This document shows, piece by piece, positions 33,756 to 42,709 of a stretch of DNA of 44,265 nucleotides (positions are counted from its first letter, which is position 1; every line of letters begins with the position of its first letter). The position numbers were made by a program, and so were the translations under genes. Source of the stretch: TH1177 sp042138015 (GTDB taxonomy: Archaea; Thermoproteota; Nitrososphaeria; Nitrososphaerales; Nitrososphaeraceae); assembly GCA_042138015.1 (NCBI GenBank), contig JBHIVA010000015.1:1-44265 (forward strand), given 5' to 3'. The notes under the pieces were generated by a model. That model worked only from the letters and a program-made list of their open reading frames with translations. It was not told the origin of the DNA and ran no database searches.

Positions 33756-34922
33756 TTAAATATTAGATCGTAAGAAAAACCATCTTCCGGTTTTTGGCAA
33801 TACATTCATCTGTGAATAACTACTCGCAATTAAACCTACGTGACCGGTAGGAAATCTCATTATCCTATTATCTTTACTTGATACTAGTTTATTAAGCTCA
33901 GCACTACCTTCCGGAGAAACTAGGTGATCTTCATTTGCAATGATATTAAGAAAAGGGATAGTTATTCTTGATAAATTTATATATTCATCTCCTAACATCA
34001 TTTTGTTTTTCACTAAAAGATTTTCTTGATAAATATTTTTTATCCATTGTTTAAATGCTTCTCCTGTAATAGGAGGAATATCATATAACCATTTTTCTAT
34101 TCTAAGAAAGTTTTCAATAAATCTTTTGTCGTTTATATGTTCAAGAAGTGAATAATACTTGTTTACCCCTTGCTTAAAAGGTTTCAAAGCAGAAAAACAT
34201 GTATGTAGTAATGCAGGAGGCATGTTCCCCATTGAATCTATAATATTTTCGACGTCTAAATGCCTAGCAAAATTTCCAATAACAGTAGAATCCTTACTAG
34301 TATCTACAACAGGGGCTAAAGTAACTAGATTTTTTATCTTGTGCTGATGTAATGTACAATACATAGCGGACATTGTTGCACCCATGCAATAACCATGAAG
34401 CGTTATCTTTTCAACAGAGTTATTATTTCTAATATAATTAACACATTGATCAATAAAAATATTAACATAGTCATCAAATGAGACATACTTGTCATTTAAT
34501 GATGGCGGTTTCCAGTCTATCAGGTAAACATCAAACCCTTGATTTACTAGATTTCTTATCCAACTTTTGTCTTTCTGCAAATCCAAAATGTAAGATCGAT
34601 TTATTAAAGCGTAGACAATCAGAATTGGTGGTCTTATTGGCTCCTCAAAAACTGGTTTATAATGTAATAATCTGTACAACCTATTTTCTTTGACTACTTC
34701 ATGTGGAGTCGAGCCAACATCTAATGAAGCAGATTTTCTATAGACCTCTATCAGTTTGTTGAGCTTTGCTATTAAATGGTTATTTTTATCGGTGTCAATA
34801 CTTCCAGTATTAGGTTTAGTTGTATTGTCAATACTAGGGGTTTTATTAGGTATATAATCTACCTTAATCCCAGATTCCGAAGATGTAGCAACTTTATTTA
34901 AGGACAACTTCCTTTTCTTCAC
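33756..34922 (-). CDS. phaC: Class III polyhydroxyalkanoate synthase, subunit PhaC
   Basis: A 388-residue alpha/beta-hydrolase-fold polymerase. The lipase-like box is G-Y-C-M-G with nucleophile C179. The catalytic Asp is in A-N-E-D-H-L-V-S-P and the His in G-H-V-G-L. P-P-I-L-I-V-Y-A-L-I-N-R and V-Y-L-I-D-W-K-P-P are family blocks. It polymerises 3-hydroxyacyl-CoA into storage granules. The first 45 residues are a polar, probably disordered extension. The gene overlaps the end of phaE by 29 bases, so both subunits are translated from one message. The short length and PhaE partner place it in class III rather than class I. Confidence 0.94.
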   Translation of the reverse strand: MKKRKLSLNKVATSSESGIKVDYIPNKTPSIDNTTKPNTGSIDTDKNNHLIAKLNKLIEVYRKSASLDVGSTPHEVVKENRLYRLLHYKPVFEEPIRPPILIVYALINRSYILDLQKDKSWIRNLVNQGFDVYLIDWKPPSLNDKYVSFDDYVNIFIDQCVNYIRNNNSVEKITLHGYCMGATMSAMYCTLHQHKIKNLVTLAPVVDTSKDSTVIGNFARHLDVENIIDSMGNMPPALLHTCFSALKPFKQGVNKYYSLLEHINDKRFIENFLRIEKWLYDIPPITGEAFKQWIKNIYQENLLVKNKMMLGDEYINLSRITIPFLNIIANEDHLVSPEGSAELNKLVSSKDNRIMRFPTGHVGLIASSYSQMNVLPKTGRWFFLRSNI

Positions 34923-35463
34923 TCATTATTAGATCTAAATTTTTCTCCAGTTTGTGTACATCTCTTTTTAATTCTTGCATATCCCTTAAAATCAAATCAA
35001 TCTCTGATCGGTTTGGTAAATTCAATGTTTTAAGATAACTATTCAAGGCATTTCCTAGTAACTTACCAAATGATGAATAATTAGACAGAAGCTCTGAAAT
35101 AGTAATCGAAAATTCGTTTGATTGAAATAATTTAGTAAAATATTCTTCAAATACATCTATGGCTATATTCTTGTATTCCTTTACCTCATCTTCTGACTGA
35201 AAGTTTGGGAGATCGGGATGTTTCGATTTTAGCTCTTTTAACGATTTTAAATAGGTTTGATTTACTTGAACTAAATAATTTATTATACTAGAATGAAATT
35301 TCAAAAACAGAGCAAATAAATCCTGAAATTGTTTTTGATCTTGTTCTAATTGAATATAAGGACTAAACATGTTAAAGTTAGGAATTTTGAAATCCTTCCA
35401 AATAGCATTATAACTATTTATTAATTCTTGATATTTTTCATTAAAATCTTGTTCTAACGTCAT
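34894..35463 (-). CDS. phaE: PHA synthase subunit PhaE
   Basis: A 189-residue protein from the ATG at 35463 (a GTG three codons upstream at 35472 is the alternative). It has mostly long amphipathic helices with the PhaE-type segment F-Q-D-L-F-A-L-F-L-K-F-H and R-S-E-I-D-L-I-L-R-D-M-Q-E-L-K-R-D-V-H-K-L-E near the C-terminus, which resembles the coiled-coil/PhaC-contact helix. GAGGGGA precedes the ATG. It is first in the two-gene phaE-phaC unit and overlaps phaC by 29 bases. It activates and stabilises PhaC on the granule surface. Family assignment rests on layout and context more than on sharp motifs. Confidence 0.85.
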   Translation of the reverse strand: MTLEQDFNEKYQELINSYNAIWKDFKIPNFNMFSPYIQLEQDQKQFQDLFALFLKFHSSIINYLVQVNQTYLKSLKELKSKHPDLPNFQSEDEVKEYKNIAIDVFEEYFTKLFQSNEFSITISELLSNYSSFGKLLGNALNSYLKTLNLPNRSEIDLILRDMQELKRDVHKLEKNLDLIMSEEKEVVLK

Positions 35464-35630
35464 TCCCCTCACACTAATAGTTTAGTATTATACTAAAAAA
35501 TATTTATCTATTGTTGTTTAGATTAGTTCTAATGCGTTATTCTTAACATCAATTCCTACTTTAAAGGCCTAGTTTACAAGAAAATTATAGTATTAAATTG
35601 ATAACTCTGTTTAATTAGGGATAATTTTTC

Positions 35631-35759
35631 TTATTCTCCAGCGGTAGTAACTTCTCCCGCGTGCATAGTTTTATAATGCTCATCTGCCTCATTTTTCGTG
35701 AAAAATTCCTTGGCACAGATTTTACATCGCAAAGTACCACCAACATAATCATAATTCAT
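35631..35759 (-). CDS. C2H2 zinc-finger microprotein (42 residues)
   Basis: An ATG at 35759 opens 42 codons closed by TAA at 35631. The product has a classical finger: C-K-I-C, 12 residues including A-K-E-F-F, then H, 4 residues, H. Thus Cys-x2-Cys-x12-His-x4-His with the conserved Phe in place. Short tails on both sides, so the finger is the whole protein. It lies between phaE and the 130-residue gene, in a 474-base spacer. The rest of that spacer is AT-rich without further signal. It is similar in build to the microprotein at 23567-23719. Confidence 0.75.
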   Translation of the reverse strand: MNYDYVGGTLRCKICAKEFFTKNEADEHYKTMHAGEVTTAGE

Positions 35760-35946
35760 TAATTATTATCTAATAATGAGAATATTTATTTTTTGGTATT
35801 CATTATACATAATTATTAGACAAATACCGCATTAACATAACAATAAATGTACTTTTATTATTCCAACAGCTTTTATATTAATCATGTTGATCTATTCTGT
35901 TGTCCATAAAAGCAATTCCTGTTGATATAAAATTTAAAATTGTATA

Positions 35947-36339
35947 TTATGGAGCAAATTTTTCTTTCGTTTGATTTATAGCTGGAAGGATTTTTGACAT
36001 GATGATAGCATCAAAATTTTTTTCTTTAGAATCCAAAGTTAGTAATAAATAATAATTTTCATTAATTGGGATTGTGACTCTATTAACATTTTCATATTTT
36101 CCAAAAGCATAAATTAATCTTCCGATTTTGGGTTCAAATTTAACTCTTGAACGTTGTCTTGATATAGCATTTGAAGCATATTCCTCATTTTCCTCCTCAG
36201 TTAGTAACAATACCAAACCTTCTCTATATCTTTCATTAATTAAGGTTCCATTTCTATCCGCTATACCCACCCATCTGACTGAATCATCTATAAACAGTAT
36301 AGTTTTCGTAAAAGAATAAATAAATTCATAGGGTACCAT
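35947..36339 (-). CDS. Small conserved-type protein, roadblock/profilin-like
   Basis: A 130-residue soluble protein with the pattern V-R-W-V-G-I-A-D-R-N-G-T-L-I, then R-E-G-L-V-L-L-L-T-E-E-E, a basic helix R-Q-R-S-R, and I-G-R-L-I-Y-A-F-G-K-Y-E-N-V-N-R-V-T-I-P-I. From memory this is the signature of a thaumarchaeal uncharacterised family with many paralogues per genome, and a profilin/roadblock-type sheet is likely. I do not know the function. It is close to the PHA genes but on its own promoter. Confidence 0.65.
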   Translation of the reverse strand: MVPYEFIYSFTKTILFIDDSVRWVGIADRNGTLINERYREGLVLLLTEEENEEYASNAISRQRSRVKFEPKIGRLIYAFGKYENVNRVTIPINENYYLLLTLDSKEKNFDAIIMSKILPAINQTKEKFAP

Positions 36340-36520
36340 CTCTATTTAACCTATATCAATCGAATAAAAATGTCTTTCTCAAAATATAAAAAGAATGATA
36401 TTTTTTAATTTCTTTCTTTCAACTATCTACTCTTAGGATTATAAAAAGAAGTTAATTAATTATATGATAAAAACTGAAACATGAAATAAAAAAAGAAATA
36501 TTATTGATTTTTTAATAAAA

Positions 36521-37009
36521 TTATGTTTTATTAAACGTTTGGGAATTTTTAAATACTGATAACCATTGTTCTACAACGTTTGTATTGAATTTGACAAAAG
36601 TATCTAATGTTTTGGTGTAATTTTTTATACTATCAGAAGTAATATCTAATAAATTTGCAAATAGTTTATTGTTAATGTTATTAAATTCTATAACATTATT
36701 TGTGAATTCATTCCCCTGCTTAACATATTGTTTTGTAAATGAAGGAACAGGATTTGAATTTAAACAATCATACATTTGTTTTTGTATGGTTATTGTAGTA
36801 TTTACCAAACCTTTAGTGGATTCTATACATTCCATTTGTAAGTTTGATATCGATTGTATATAGGCTGGCTGAGTTTTGGCAATTTCGTTTATGATTTTAT
36901 TAGTATTATCTCTTATAGAGTCATAAACTTCCAATTTTTTATTAATTGTAGAATAAAGTTGTTCATTTCCAGCTTTGCGATTTTCATCTTTTTCGTTCGA
37001 ATTAGTCAT
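36521..37009 (-). CDS. Phasin-like helical protein, candidate PHA granule coat
   Basis: A 162-residue, Cys-poor protein made of long amphipathic helices and rich in Asn, Thr and Ser. The central part (I-S-N-L-Q-M-E-C-I-E-S-T-K-G-L-V, then T-I-T-I-Q-K-Q-M-Y-D) and the tail (I-K-N-Y-T-K-T-L-D-T-F-V-K-F-N-T-N-V-V-E-Q-W) look like phasins, which coat storage granules. I see no family-defining motif, so this call rests on helix pattern, size and position 1 kb from phaE. It is a single gene on the minus strand, divergent from the alpha/beta hydrolase. Confidence 0.5.
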   Translation of the reverse strand: MTNSNEKDENRKAGNEQLYSTINKKLEVYDSIRDNTNKIINEIAKTQPAYIQSISNLQMECIESTKGLVNTTITIQKQMYDCLNSNPVPSFTKQYVKQGNEFTNNVIEFNNINNKLFANLLDITSDSIKNYTKTLDTFVKFNTNVVEQWLSVFKNSQTFNKT

Positions 37010-37158
37010 TTTACTTAAAATTAAATAACTATTACCAAAATATATACATTTAGTAGATCGCTCATAAAAAATAAAGCTACATACATATTAATAAATAACA
37101 ATTTTTTTTTAACCAGTTACTATAACTCAATTATAGACATTTTTATATCTTGATATAA

Positions 37159-38040
37159 TTGTATTCTATTAGCATCGTGGAGAATTCAAAAGACCATGAA
37201 ATAATGAAGATGATTAAAATTGATGATTATTATATAAGATATATCGATATATCTAACAATATAAGAAATAGTACCTCCTTACTACTACTCCATGGCCTGG
37301 GGGGTTCCTTAGAGCGTTGGTCAAAGATAATACCTTTCTTCTCTGATCACTATCGTATAATAATACCCGATATCATCGGTTTTGGATACAGTGATAAGCC
37401 CCATGTTGAATACTCAGTGGATTTTTTTCTAGAATTTATAGATAAATTTCTTAAAGCTTTGGAAATTGATAACTTACATATTATAGGTTCTTCATTTGGT
37501 GGTCTTTTAGCATTAGAATTTGCTATTAAATTTCCAAACAAAACGAACAAACTAGTTTTATTATCTCCAGCGGGAATGATGAATCATGTAACTCCTACAC
37601 TAAATCTGTATATATCAGCAGCACTCTATCCTACATTTTATAATGTGGCAACAGCATATTATGAAATGGTATATGATCCCCGTACTGTTACAGAGGATTC
37701 TATTAGAGATTTTATAAATAGAATGAGTTTGAATAACTCAAAATATGCATTTATGTCCACACTAATTTCCCTTAAAAATAACCCTAATCTTAAAGATAGA
37801 TTAAAAATTAATAATCCTACTCTATTGATTTGGGGTCGAAACGATAGATTAATGCCAGTAAAATACGCAAAGGATTTCAAAATTCCAAATTCAAAGCTTG
37901 TAATCTTCGATCAGTGTGGTCATTATCCGCATCTAGAGAAAGTAAATGAATTTAATGAAACTGTATTTCAATTTCTAAATAGCGACATTTATAGATTTCA
38001 TAAAAAAGGAAATAAAACTATGGTAATAAATGACCAATGA
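37159..38040 (+). CDS. Alpha/beta-fold hydrolase
   Basis: A 293-residue alpha/beta hydrolase. The oxyanion region is L-L-H-G-L-G-G, the nucleophile Ser is in G-S-S-F-G-G, the Asp in W-G-R-N-D-R-L-M-P-V and the His in C-G-H-Y-P-H-L-E-K. The cap between them is short. No signal peptide. Near the PHA genes it might be an intracellular depolymerase/thioesterase acting on granules or hydroxyacyl products, but the family is broad. The TTG at 37159 is used; GTG at 37177 or an ATG in E-I-M-K-M are alternatives that leave the fold intact. Confidence 0.82.
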   Translation: MYSISIVENSKDHEIMKMIKIDDYYIRYIDISNNIRNSTSLLLLHGLGGSLERWSKIIPFFSDHYRIIIPDIIGFGYSDKPHVEYSVDFFLEFIDKFLKALEIDNLHIIGSSFGGLLALEFAIKFPNKTNKLVLLSPAGMMNHVTPTLNLYISAALYPTFYNVATAYYEMVYDPRTVTEDSIRDFINRMSLNNSKYAFMSTLISLKNNPNLKDRLKINNPTLLIWGRNDRLMPVKYAKDFKIPNSKLVIFDQCGHYPHLEKVNEFNETVFQFLNSDIYRFHKKGNKTMVINDQ

Positions 38041-38289
38041 AACTAATTCGAATTAATCCCAAATGCAGAAAACTAGAAATTAATTCTAACTGATATAAAT
38101 CATTATAATCAGTGAGAAGTTGCATTACGAAATTTGTTCACTAGATCCAAAATTTTATTTAATAGGTTAATTTATCTAAAATGGTTATATTGATTCTTCT
38201 GTAGTAAAATCAATATAAAATTATAATTTTCAAATGATTTTGATTGAGACGTTTAATTTAAATTCAAAATATAATACACAGTTGATAAA

Positions 38290-38721
38290 ATGACTGGATT
38301 GACATTAATATCTAACCATATTGCATTGTCTTCTAAACGTGAAAATGATATTATTGATATCACAGAGGATGTTAAGAAAATACTATTAGGTAGTAAATTG
38401 AAAAATGGAATCGTAACACTATTTGTAATAGGTTCGACCGCATCAATAACTACTATCGAGTATGAGCCTGGTTTAAAAAAGGATTTTCCTAGGATGTTAG
38501 AACGAATAGCATCCAAATATAATGAATATGAACATGATAATACTTGGCATGATGGTAATGGACATTCACATCTTAGAGCATCATTAATAGGACCTAGTTT
38601 GACTATACCATTTTACAAGCGTGAATTATCTCTAGGAACATGGCAGCAAATAGTATTTTTAGAAATGGATATAAGACCCAGAAATAGAAAAATTATAGTT
38701 CAAATTATAGGTGAAGGATAG
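38290..38721 (+). CDS. YjbQ (UPF0047) family protein
   Basis: A 143-residue member of the YjbQ family. The diagnostic block is N-G-H-S-H-L-R-A-S-L-I-G-P-S-L, followed by L-G-T-W-Q-Q-I-V and I-R-P-R-N-R-K-I-I-V-Q-I-I-G-E-G. Some members have weak thiamine-phosphate synthase activity; the physiological role is unsettled. Full family length. It starts at an ATG and is a single gene, separated by 216 bases from the methyltransferase. Confidence 0.88.
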   Translation: MTGLTLISNHIALSSKRENDIIDITEDVKKILLGSKLKNGIVTLFVIGSTASITTIEYEPGLKKDFPRMLERIASKYNEYEHDNTWHDGNGHSHLRASLIGPSLTIPFYKRELSLGTWQQIVFLEMDIRPRNRKIIVQIIGEG

Positions 38722-38937
38722 TATGTATTCATTATATTCAAATTAAGAAAAAAAAGATTGAATTCTCACAACATTAAATTAAACCTAATTTCTTTTTACT
38801 TTCTATTTCTTCTTTGTTTATAATTTCAATTTTCATACTTTTATTTTATTTAGCTATTCTAAGGTATTTCTATCACGGGTAATTAATTGAAAAATTCTTA
38901 TAATTCAGAAATGAGATAATAGTTTGCTTATATCTAC

Positions 38938-39774
38938 TTGGAAAAGTTTGATCCTAATGAATATAAAATCAAATCGAGAACTAATTGGAATGCAGTGGCA
39001 AGTAAATACCATGTCAATTGGGCTTCCAATGATATTGGCCCTTTTGGTGCGACATCAGAAATAGTTAAAATTGCAGATATCAAATTAAACGATATAGTAT
39101 TAGATATAGCTTGTGGAACAGGAGCTGTTTCCAAGAAAATATTTGAAAGATTAGGACAAGATGGAAAATTAATCGGAGTAGATCTCTCACGTGGAGCTTT
39201 AAATATAGCGAAAACAGAGATCAGAAAATCAAATGTCAATTTCTTAGAAATGGATATAGAAAAAATTGCATTTTCCATAAAATTTACTAAGGTTTTTTGT
39301 CAGTTTGGATTAATGTTTTTAACATCACCAGCAGAATCCCTTAACTCCATAAATAAATTGATTACAAAAAAAGGGAAAATATTGATCTCAGTGCATGGCA
39401 ATTCAGAAGAGGTGCCCTATTTTAGTTGTATAATGACTAGCATTGTAAAATTTATTCCTGACATCCTACCTAAAGGATCTCCTTCAGTACATACCTTTGG
39501 AGATCGTAAAAAATTTCAGAACCTATTAGAAAGAGCTGGATTTCAAACAATCCGCATCTATGAGTATAATTTCAATTATATGACCATGTCTTTTGAGGAT
39601 TATTGGAGTAATTATTTACGAGTAACAGCTAATTCAATAAGAAAAGTAATAGAAAAAGACAATGATCTATTTTTAAAAATAAAGGAGGATTCTAAAAGAA
39701 ATTCCCAAAAGTTCTTAAAAAATGGTAAACTAATTTTTCCTTGGAAGGTTTTGATCGCTTGTGGAGAAAAATAG
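38938..39774 (+). CDS. Class I SAM-dependent methyltransferase (UbiE-like)
   Basis: A 278-residue methyltransferase. Motif I is V-L-D-I-A-C-G-T-G-A-V-S (about residues 58-69), followed by the acidic loop L-I-G-V-D-L-S-R-G and then F-L-E-M-D-I-E-K. K-G-K-I-L-I-S-V-H-G is the strand-5 motif. The C-terminal part has an aromatic-rich helical cap. The start is TTG at 38938. Substrate unknown; UbiE/COQ5-like members act on quinones or lipids. It converges with the thymidylate kinase gene, whose end is 38 bases away. Confidence 0.8.
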   Translation: MEKFDPNEYKIKSRTNWNAVASKYHVNWASNDIGPFGATSEIVKIADIKLNDIVLDIACGTGAVSKKIFERLGQDGKLIGVDLSRGALNIAKTEIRKSNVNFLEMDIEKIAFSIKFTKVFCQFGLMFLTSPAESLNSINKLITKKGKILISVHGNSEEVPYFSCIMTSIVKFIPDILPKGSPSVHTFGDRKKFQNLLERAGFQTIRIYEYNFNYMTMSFEDYWSNYLRVTANSIRKVIEKDNDLFLKIKEDSKRNSQKFLKNGKLIFPWKVLIACGEK

Positions 39775-39812
39775 AAACCATCAACGACTTGACAAAGCAA
39801 ATCTTGTTAAGA

Positions 39813-40445
39813 TTAATGATAAAAGCTATTTTGATTATTTGTTTTAGTTGTATAAATTTTGCATATTTCCTGATGTACTTCTTTTATACTTCGTTCACCA
39901 TCGATAATGTTCCAACCAAACTCTTTAGCTAATTCTCGATAATTTTTTTTAACCTTCGTCAATAATTCCAAATTTTCTTCAAAAAGATCTCTATTCTTCT
40001 TTACTCGCTCTTTGGATACATTTGGGTTTATTTCTAATACAATTACCATATCTTCTTTTGGCAATCCATTGTCAAGATTTTTCAACCAATTTAGATCTAA
40101 TCCGTTAGATATACCATAAACCAAGTTAGATTGATAATAACGATCCATAATTATTGTAACACCAGAATTAAGAGTACTGAACAATTCCTCTTTTTTTTCC
40201 CATCTATTAGCTGATAGTAATATGTGCTGGACTTCTTTGGGAAATCGATTTTTTTGATGTAAAAATTTTTTTATTTCTTTTCCTAGAATAGAATTATAAT
40301 CAGGAAATTCAATAATAACACTTTTTTTACCTTGATTATTTACAAATTCTTGCAATAATTTGCATTGAGTACCTTTTCCTGCCTTGTCCATTCCTTCAAA
40401 TACAATTAAATTTCCTCTATTCAAAAATATTATGGATAATTTCAT
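39813..40445 (-). CDS. tmk: Thymidylate kinase
   Basis: A 210-residue dTMP kinase. The P-loop is E-G-M-D-K-A-G-K-G-T-Q, in the usual Tmk form E-G-x-D-x-x-G-K-(S/G)-T. The DR(Y) motif is D-R-Y-Y-Q-S-N-L-V-Y-G. Arg-rich lid region K-E-R-V-K-K-N-R-D. Length is normal. It phosphorylates dTMP to dTDP for DNA synthesis. About 12 residues precede the first strand. Single gene on the minus strand. Confidence 0.9.
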   Translation of the reverse strand: MKLSIIFLNRGNLIVFEGMDKAGKGTQCKLLQEFVNNQGKKSVIIEFPDYNSILGKEIKKFLHQKNRFPKEVQHILLSANRWEKKEELFSTLNSGVTIIMDRYYQSNLVYGISNGLDLNWLKNLDNGLPKEDMVIVLEINPNVSKERVKKNRDLFEENLELLTKVKKNYRELAKEFGWNIIDGERSIKEVHQEICKIYTTKTNNQNSFYH

Positions 40446-40572
40446 TATTTAATATATTATCTTTATGCATAGCAAAGATTGTAGTAAAAATATAATATAT
40501 CCTTCTAAATTCTTCTTTTTAGAACATTAATTTATAAATGTTAAACTCTGAATTATCATAGTTACCAGGTGA

Positions 40573-41022
40573 ATTAAAATTTTTAATATTTGGAGAAAAA
40601 AGATCGAATTTTGCTCTGTTTGTGAAAAAGAACTAAAACATAAATATAAACCTACAAAAGATTGGAAAATGCAGGGTCTATTATGTAGTGACTGCTATAC
40701 AGCGAAAACAAAAGAATTCTTCCAAAAAGAACAAGAGGAAAAAAAGCGACTAGAAAAAGAAGAAAATACATGTTCTATTTGTAAATTGAATTTAGATTCT
40801 TTAAAAAAATTTAAACCTAGATGGCAATGGAATATGGATAAAGTTAATAACTTATGTAAAAATTGTTTCGAAAAAAAGGAAAATGAATTCAGTAAAGAAA
40901 GGAATTATTGCTCAATATGTAACAGAAATCTTAAATTTTTTAGATATAATCCTAAACCGAAATGGAATATTAGAGGACAATTATGTCGAGAGTGTTGGGA
41001 TCGAAGAAACGGAATAAAATAA
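40573..41022 (+). CDS. Triple zinc-ribbon protein with a non-canonical start
   Basis: Three copies of a C-S-x-C ... W ... L-C-x-x-C unit follow one another. Unit 1: F-C-S-V-C-E-K-E-L-K, ending L-L-C-S-D-C-Y. Unit 2: T-C-S-I-C-K, ending L-C-K-N-C-F. Unit 3: Y-C-S-I-C-N-R-N, ending L-C-R-E-C-W. Each has four Cys, so three zinc ions are expected. The first in-frame ATG (40669) falls inside unit 1 and would cut off its first Cys pair. The frame is open upstream to a TGA at 40570 with no ATG, GTG or TTG. Either a rare start such as ATT at 40573 is used, or unit 1 has lost its start. Highly basic and helical links suggest nucleic acid binding. Confidence 0.6.
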   Translation: MKIFNIWRKKIEFCSVCEKELKHKYKPTKDWKMQGLLCSDCYTAKTKEFFQKEQEEKKRLEKEENTCSICKLNLDSLKKFKPRWQWNMDKVNNLCKNCFEKKENEFSKERNYCSICNRNLKFFRYNPKPKWNIRGQLCRECWDRRNGIK

Positions 41023-41069
41023 CAAGTATTATAAATCTTATTGATTAAGCATATTTCAAAAATTATCAT

Positions 41070-41144
41070 GGGCTCATAGTTCAGTTTGGATAGAATGGCT
41101 GCCTGCGGAGCAGTTGGTCGAGGGTTCAAATCCCCCTGGGCCCA
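41070..41144 (+). tRNA. tRNA-Arg (anticodon GCG)
   Basis: A cloverleaf folds with acceptor arms GGGCTCA / TGGGCCC (one G-U) and an anticodon stem GCTGC / GCAGT around a loop C-T-GCG-G-A. The T arm is GAGGG-TTCAAAT-CCCCC with one A-C mismatch. Discriminator base A; CCA is not encoded. No intron. It reads CGC/CGU arginine codons. Confidence 0.93.
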
Positions 41145-41467
41145 TTCTTTCTCATAACTAAAAAGAAGAATTTTAACTAAGTAGATAATAAAATATACCA
41201 AACAATTTGAACCAGGTGCGAACATTTAAAGATAAAATAAGTATACATTAAATTAGTCAAATTTAACATAAAATAATATCTTCTTTTTAGTAAGAGAAAG
41301 TGAAGAATTTTTCTATACCTATATTAGATGTATTTTTTATGATATATTCTATAAACACATATACATTATAAGTTAATTTAGTTAACATATTTCAAATTAT
41401 ATAACTATTTTCTAGATAATACTAGCGATAGCATTAAAATAATAAAGACTCTTTAATTTGTAGTCAT
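41145..41467. other. AT-rich spacer after tRNA-Arg
   Basis: No gene, repeat or integration scar is visible in these 323 bases. The tRNA 3' end is not duplicated here, so there is no sign of an integrated element. Confidence 0.4.
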
Positions 41468-42709
41468 TTGAAAATTAATAGTTATAATATTTTTAATCTA
41501 TTTGCAATGTTAGTTTTATTTTCTATGATGTTTTTTAGCAATAATACTATAATGCAAAATACATCTATTGAGGATTATAAAACCATAAATCCAGATTTGT
41601 CAAACAACAATGCATACGCAGTTGAATTCGCTGATGATGACGATAGTTCATTTGATTACGTATTTGATCCATCTGAATACATAGATGATTATTATAAGGA
41701 AAAACTCGATGAATTTATCAACGAAGAAGTAGAATCAAATACGACACAGAACAATGAGAAAATTGAATTTACAGATGATAGTAAAATTGATGAAAAGGAA
41801 GCTACTGGAAATACAATTTCGACATTTAAAAGTGATCCTGCTATTACTACAAATGGATCAACCATTGATGACTTTAATTTTGCAGCGGTTGGAGATTGGG
41901 ATTGTAAATCAGATACTAAGGATACAGTTAAAAATATCATAAATCAGGATCCTGAACTAGTATTAGCTTTAGGTGATCTTTCATATAACGGCAAGGCTAA
42001 ATGCTGGCTAAAATTAATAGAACCATTTGCTGATAAAACTAAAATTGTAATTGGAAATCACGAAATCGAGTCTTCTAAATTACTACAGCATTATATGACC
42101 TATTTTGGCCTAGAAAAACAGTATTACTCTTTTACTTACAAGAATATCCATTTCTTGGTTCTTTCCACAGAAATACCATATGAAGAAGAGTCAGAACAAT
42201 ACGAATTCGTAGAAAAAGATCTTCAACGATCTGCAGAAGATCCATCAGTTGATTGGACAGTGGCTCTTTTTCATAGACAAACCTACAGTTCTGGAGGAGG
42301 TCCAGATAATGAAGATGACTTTAGAGAAACTTATCATCCGTTATTTGATGAATATGAGGTGGATTTAGCTTTGCAGGGACATTTGCATGCTTATGAAAGG
42401 TTATATCCTATCAGCTTTAACCACGAAGATGATAGTGAGCCGATAGTTACTGATTCAAACCATAACCACTATGAAAATCCACCTGGAACAATTTTCATTA
42501 CAGCAGGTACTGGTGGTGCACATGACATGAAATTGTCTTCACAGAAATATTACTCGGCAAATGGGGTGGATGGTGAATTTGGTATATTAAATATAGATGT
42601 AGAAAACAATGGGACATCACTTAGAGGCTCATTCATAGGTAACGATGAAAATAGGTTATTTGATCAATTTGAAATTGTAAAGAGCAAGAATAAATCTAGT
42701 TCATCTTAA
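41468..42709 (+). CDS. Secreted purple-acid-phosphatase-like metallophosphoesterase
   Basis: A 413-residue protein. It has an N-terminal signal/anchor (residues 8-26) and a very acidic, probably disordered linker (about 50-130, rich in Asp/Glu). The phosphatase domain follows with all PAP-type motifs: V-G-D-W-D, L-G-D-L-S-Y, I-G-N-H-E, L-F-H-R and Q-G-H-L-H-A-Y-E-R. It is a paralogue of the protein at 26814, which lacks the acidic linker and the G-N-H His. It probably releases phosphate from esters outside the cell. The start is TTG at 41468 and the tail is Ser/Lys-rich. Confidence 0.85.
   Translation: MKINSYNIFNLFAMLVLFSMMFFSNNTIMQNTSIEDYKTINPDLSNNNAYAVEFADDDDSSFDYVFDPSEYIDDYYKEKLDEFINEEVESNTTQNNEKIEFTDDSKIDEKEATGNTISTFKSDPAITTNGSTIDDFNFAAVGDWDCKSDTKDTVKNIINQDPELVLALGDLSYNGKAKCWLKLIEPFADKTKIVIGNHEIESSKLLQHYMTYFGLEKQYYSFTYKNIHFLVLSTEIPYEEESEQYEFVEKDLQRSAEDPSVDWTVALFHRQTYSSGGGPDNEDDFRETYHPLFDEYEVDLALQGHLHAYERLYPISFNHEDDSEPIVTDSNHNHYENPPGTIFITAGTGGAHDMKLSSQKYYSANGVDGEFGILNIDVENNGTSLRGSFIGNDENRLFDQFEIVKSKNKSSSS

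Noticed and set aside
41070..41144. tRNA-Arg as integration site of a mobile element
   Set aside because: No integrase gene and no second copy of the tRNA 3' end were seen in the window.
40905..41225. A 106-codon minus-strand frame across tRNA-Arg
   Set aside because: It contains the peptide typical of antisense tRNA translation (G-D-L-N-P-R-P-x-A-P) and overlaps the zinc-ribbon gene; it is a tRNA shadow.
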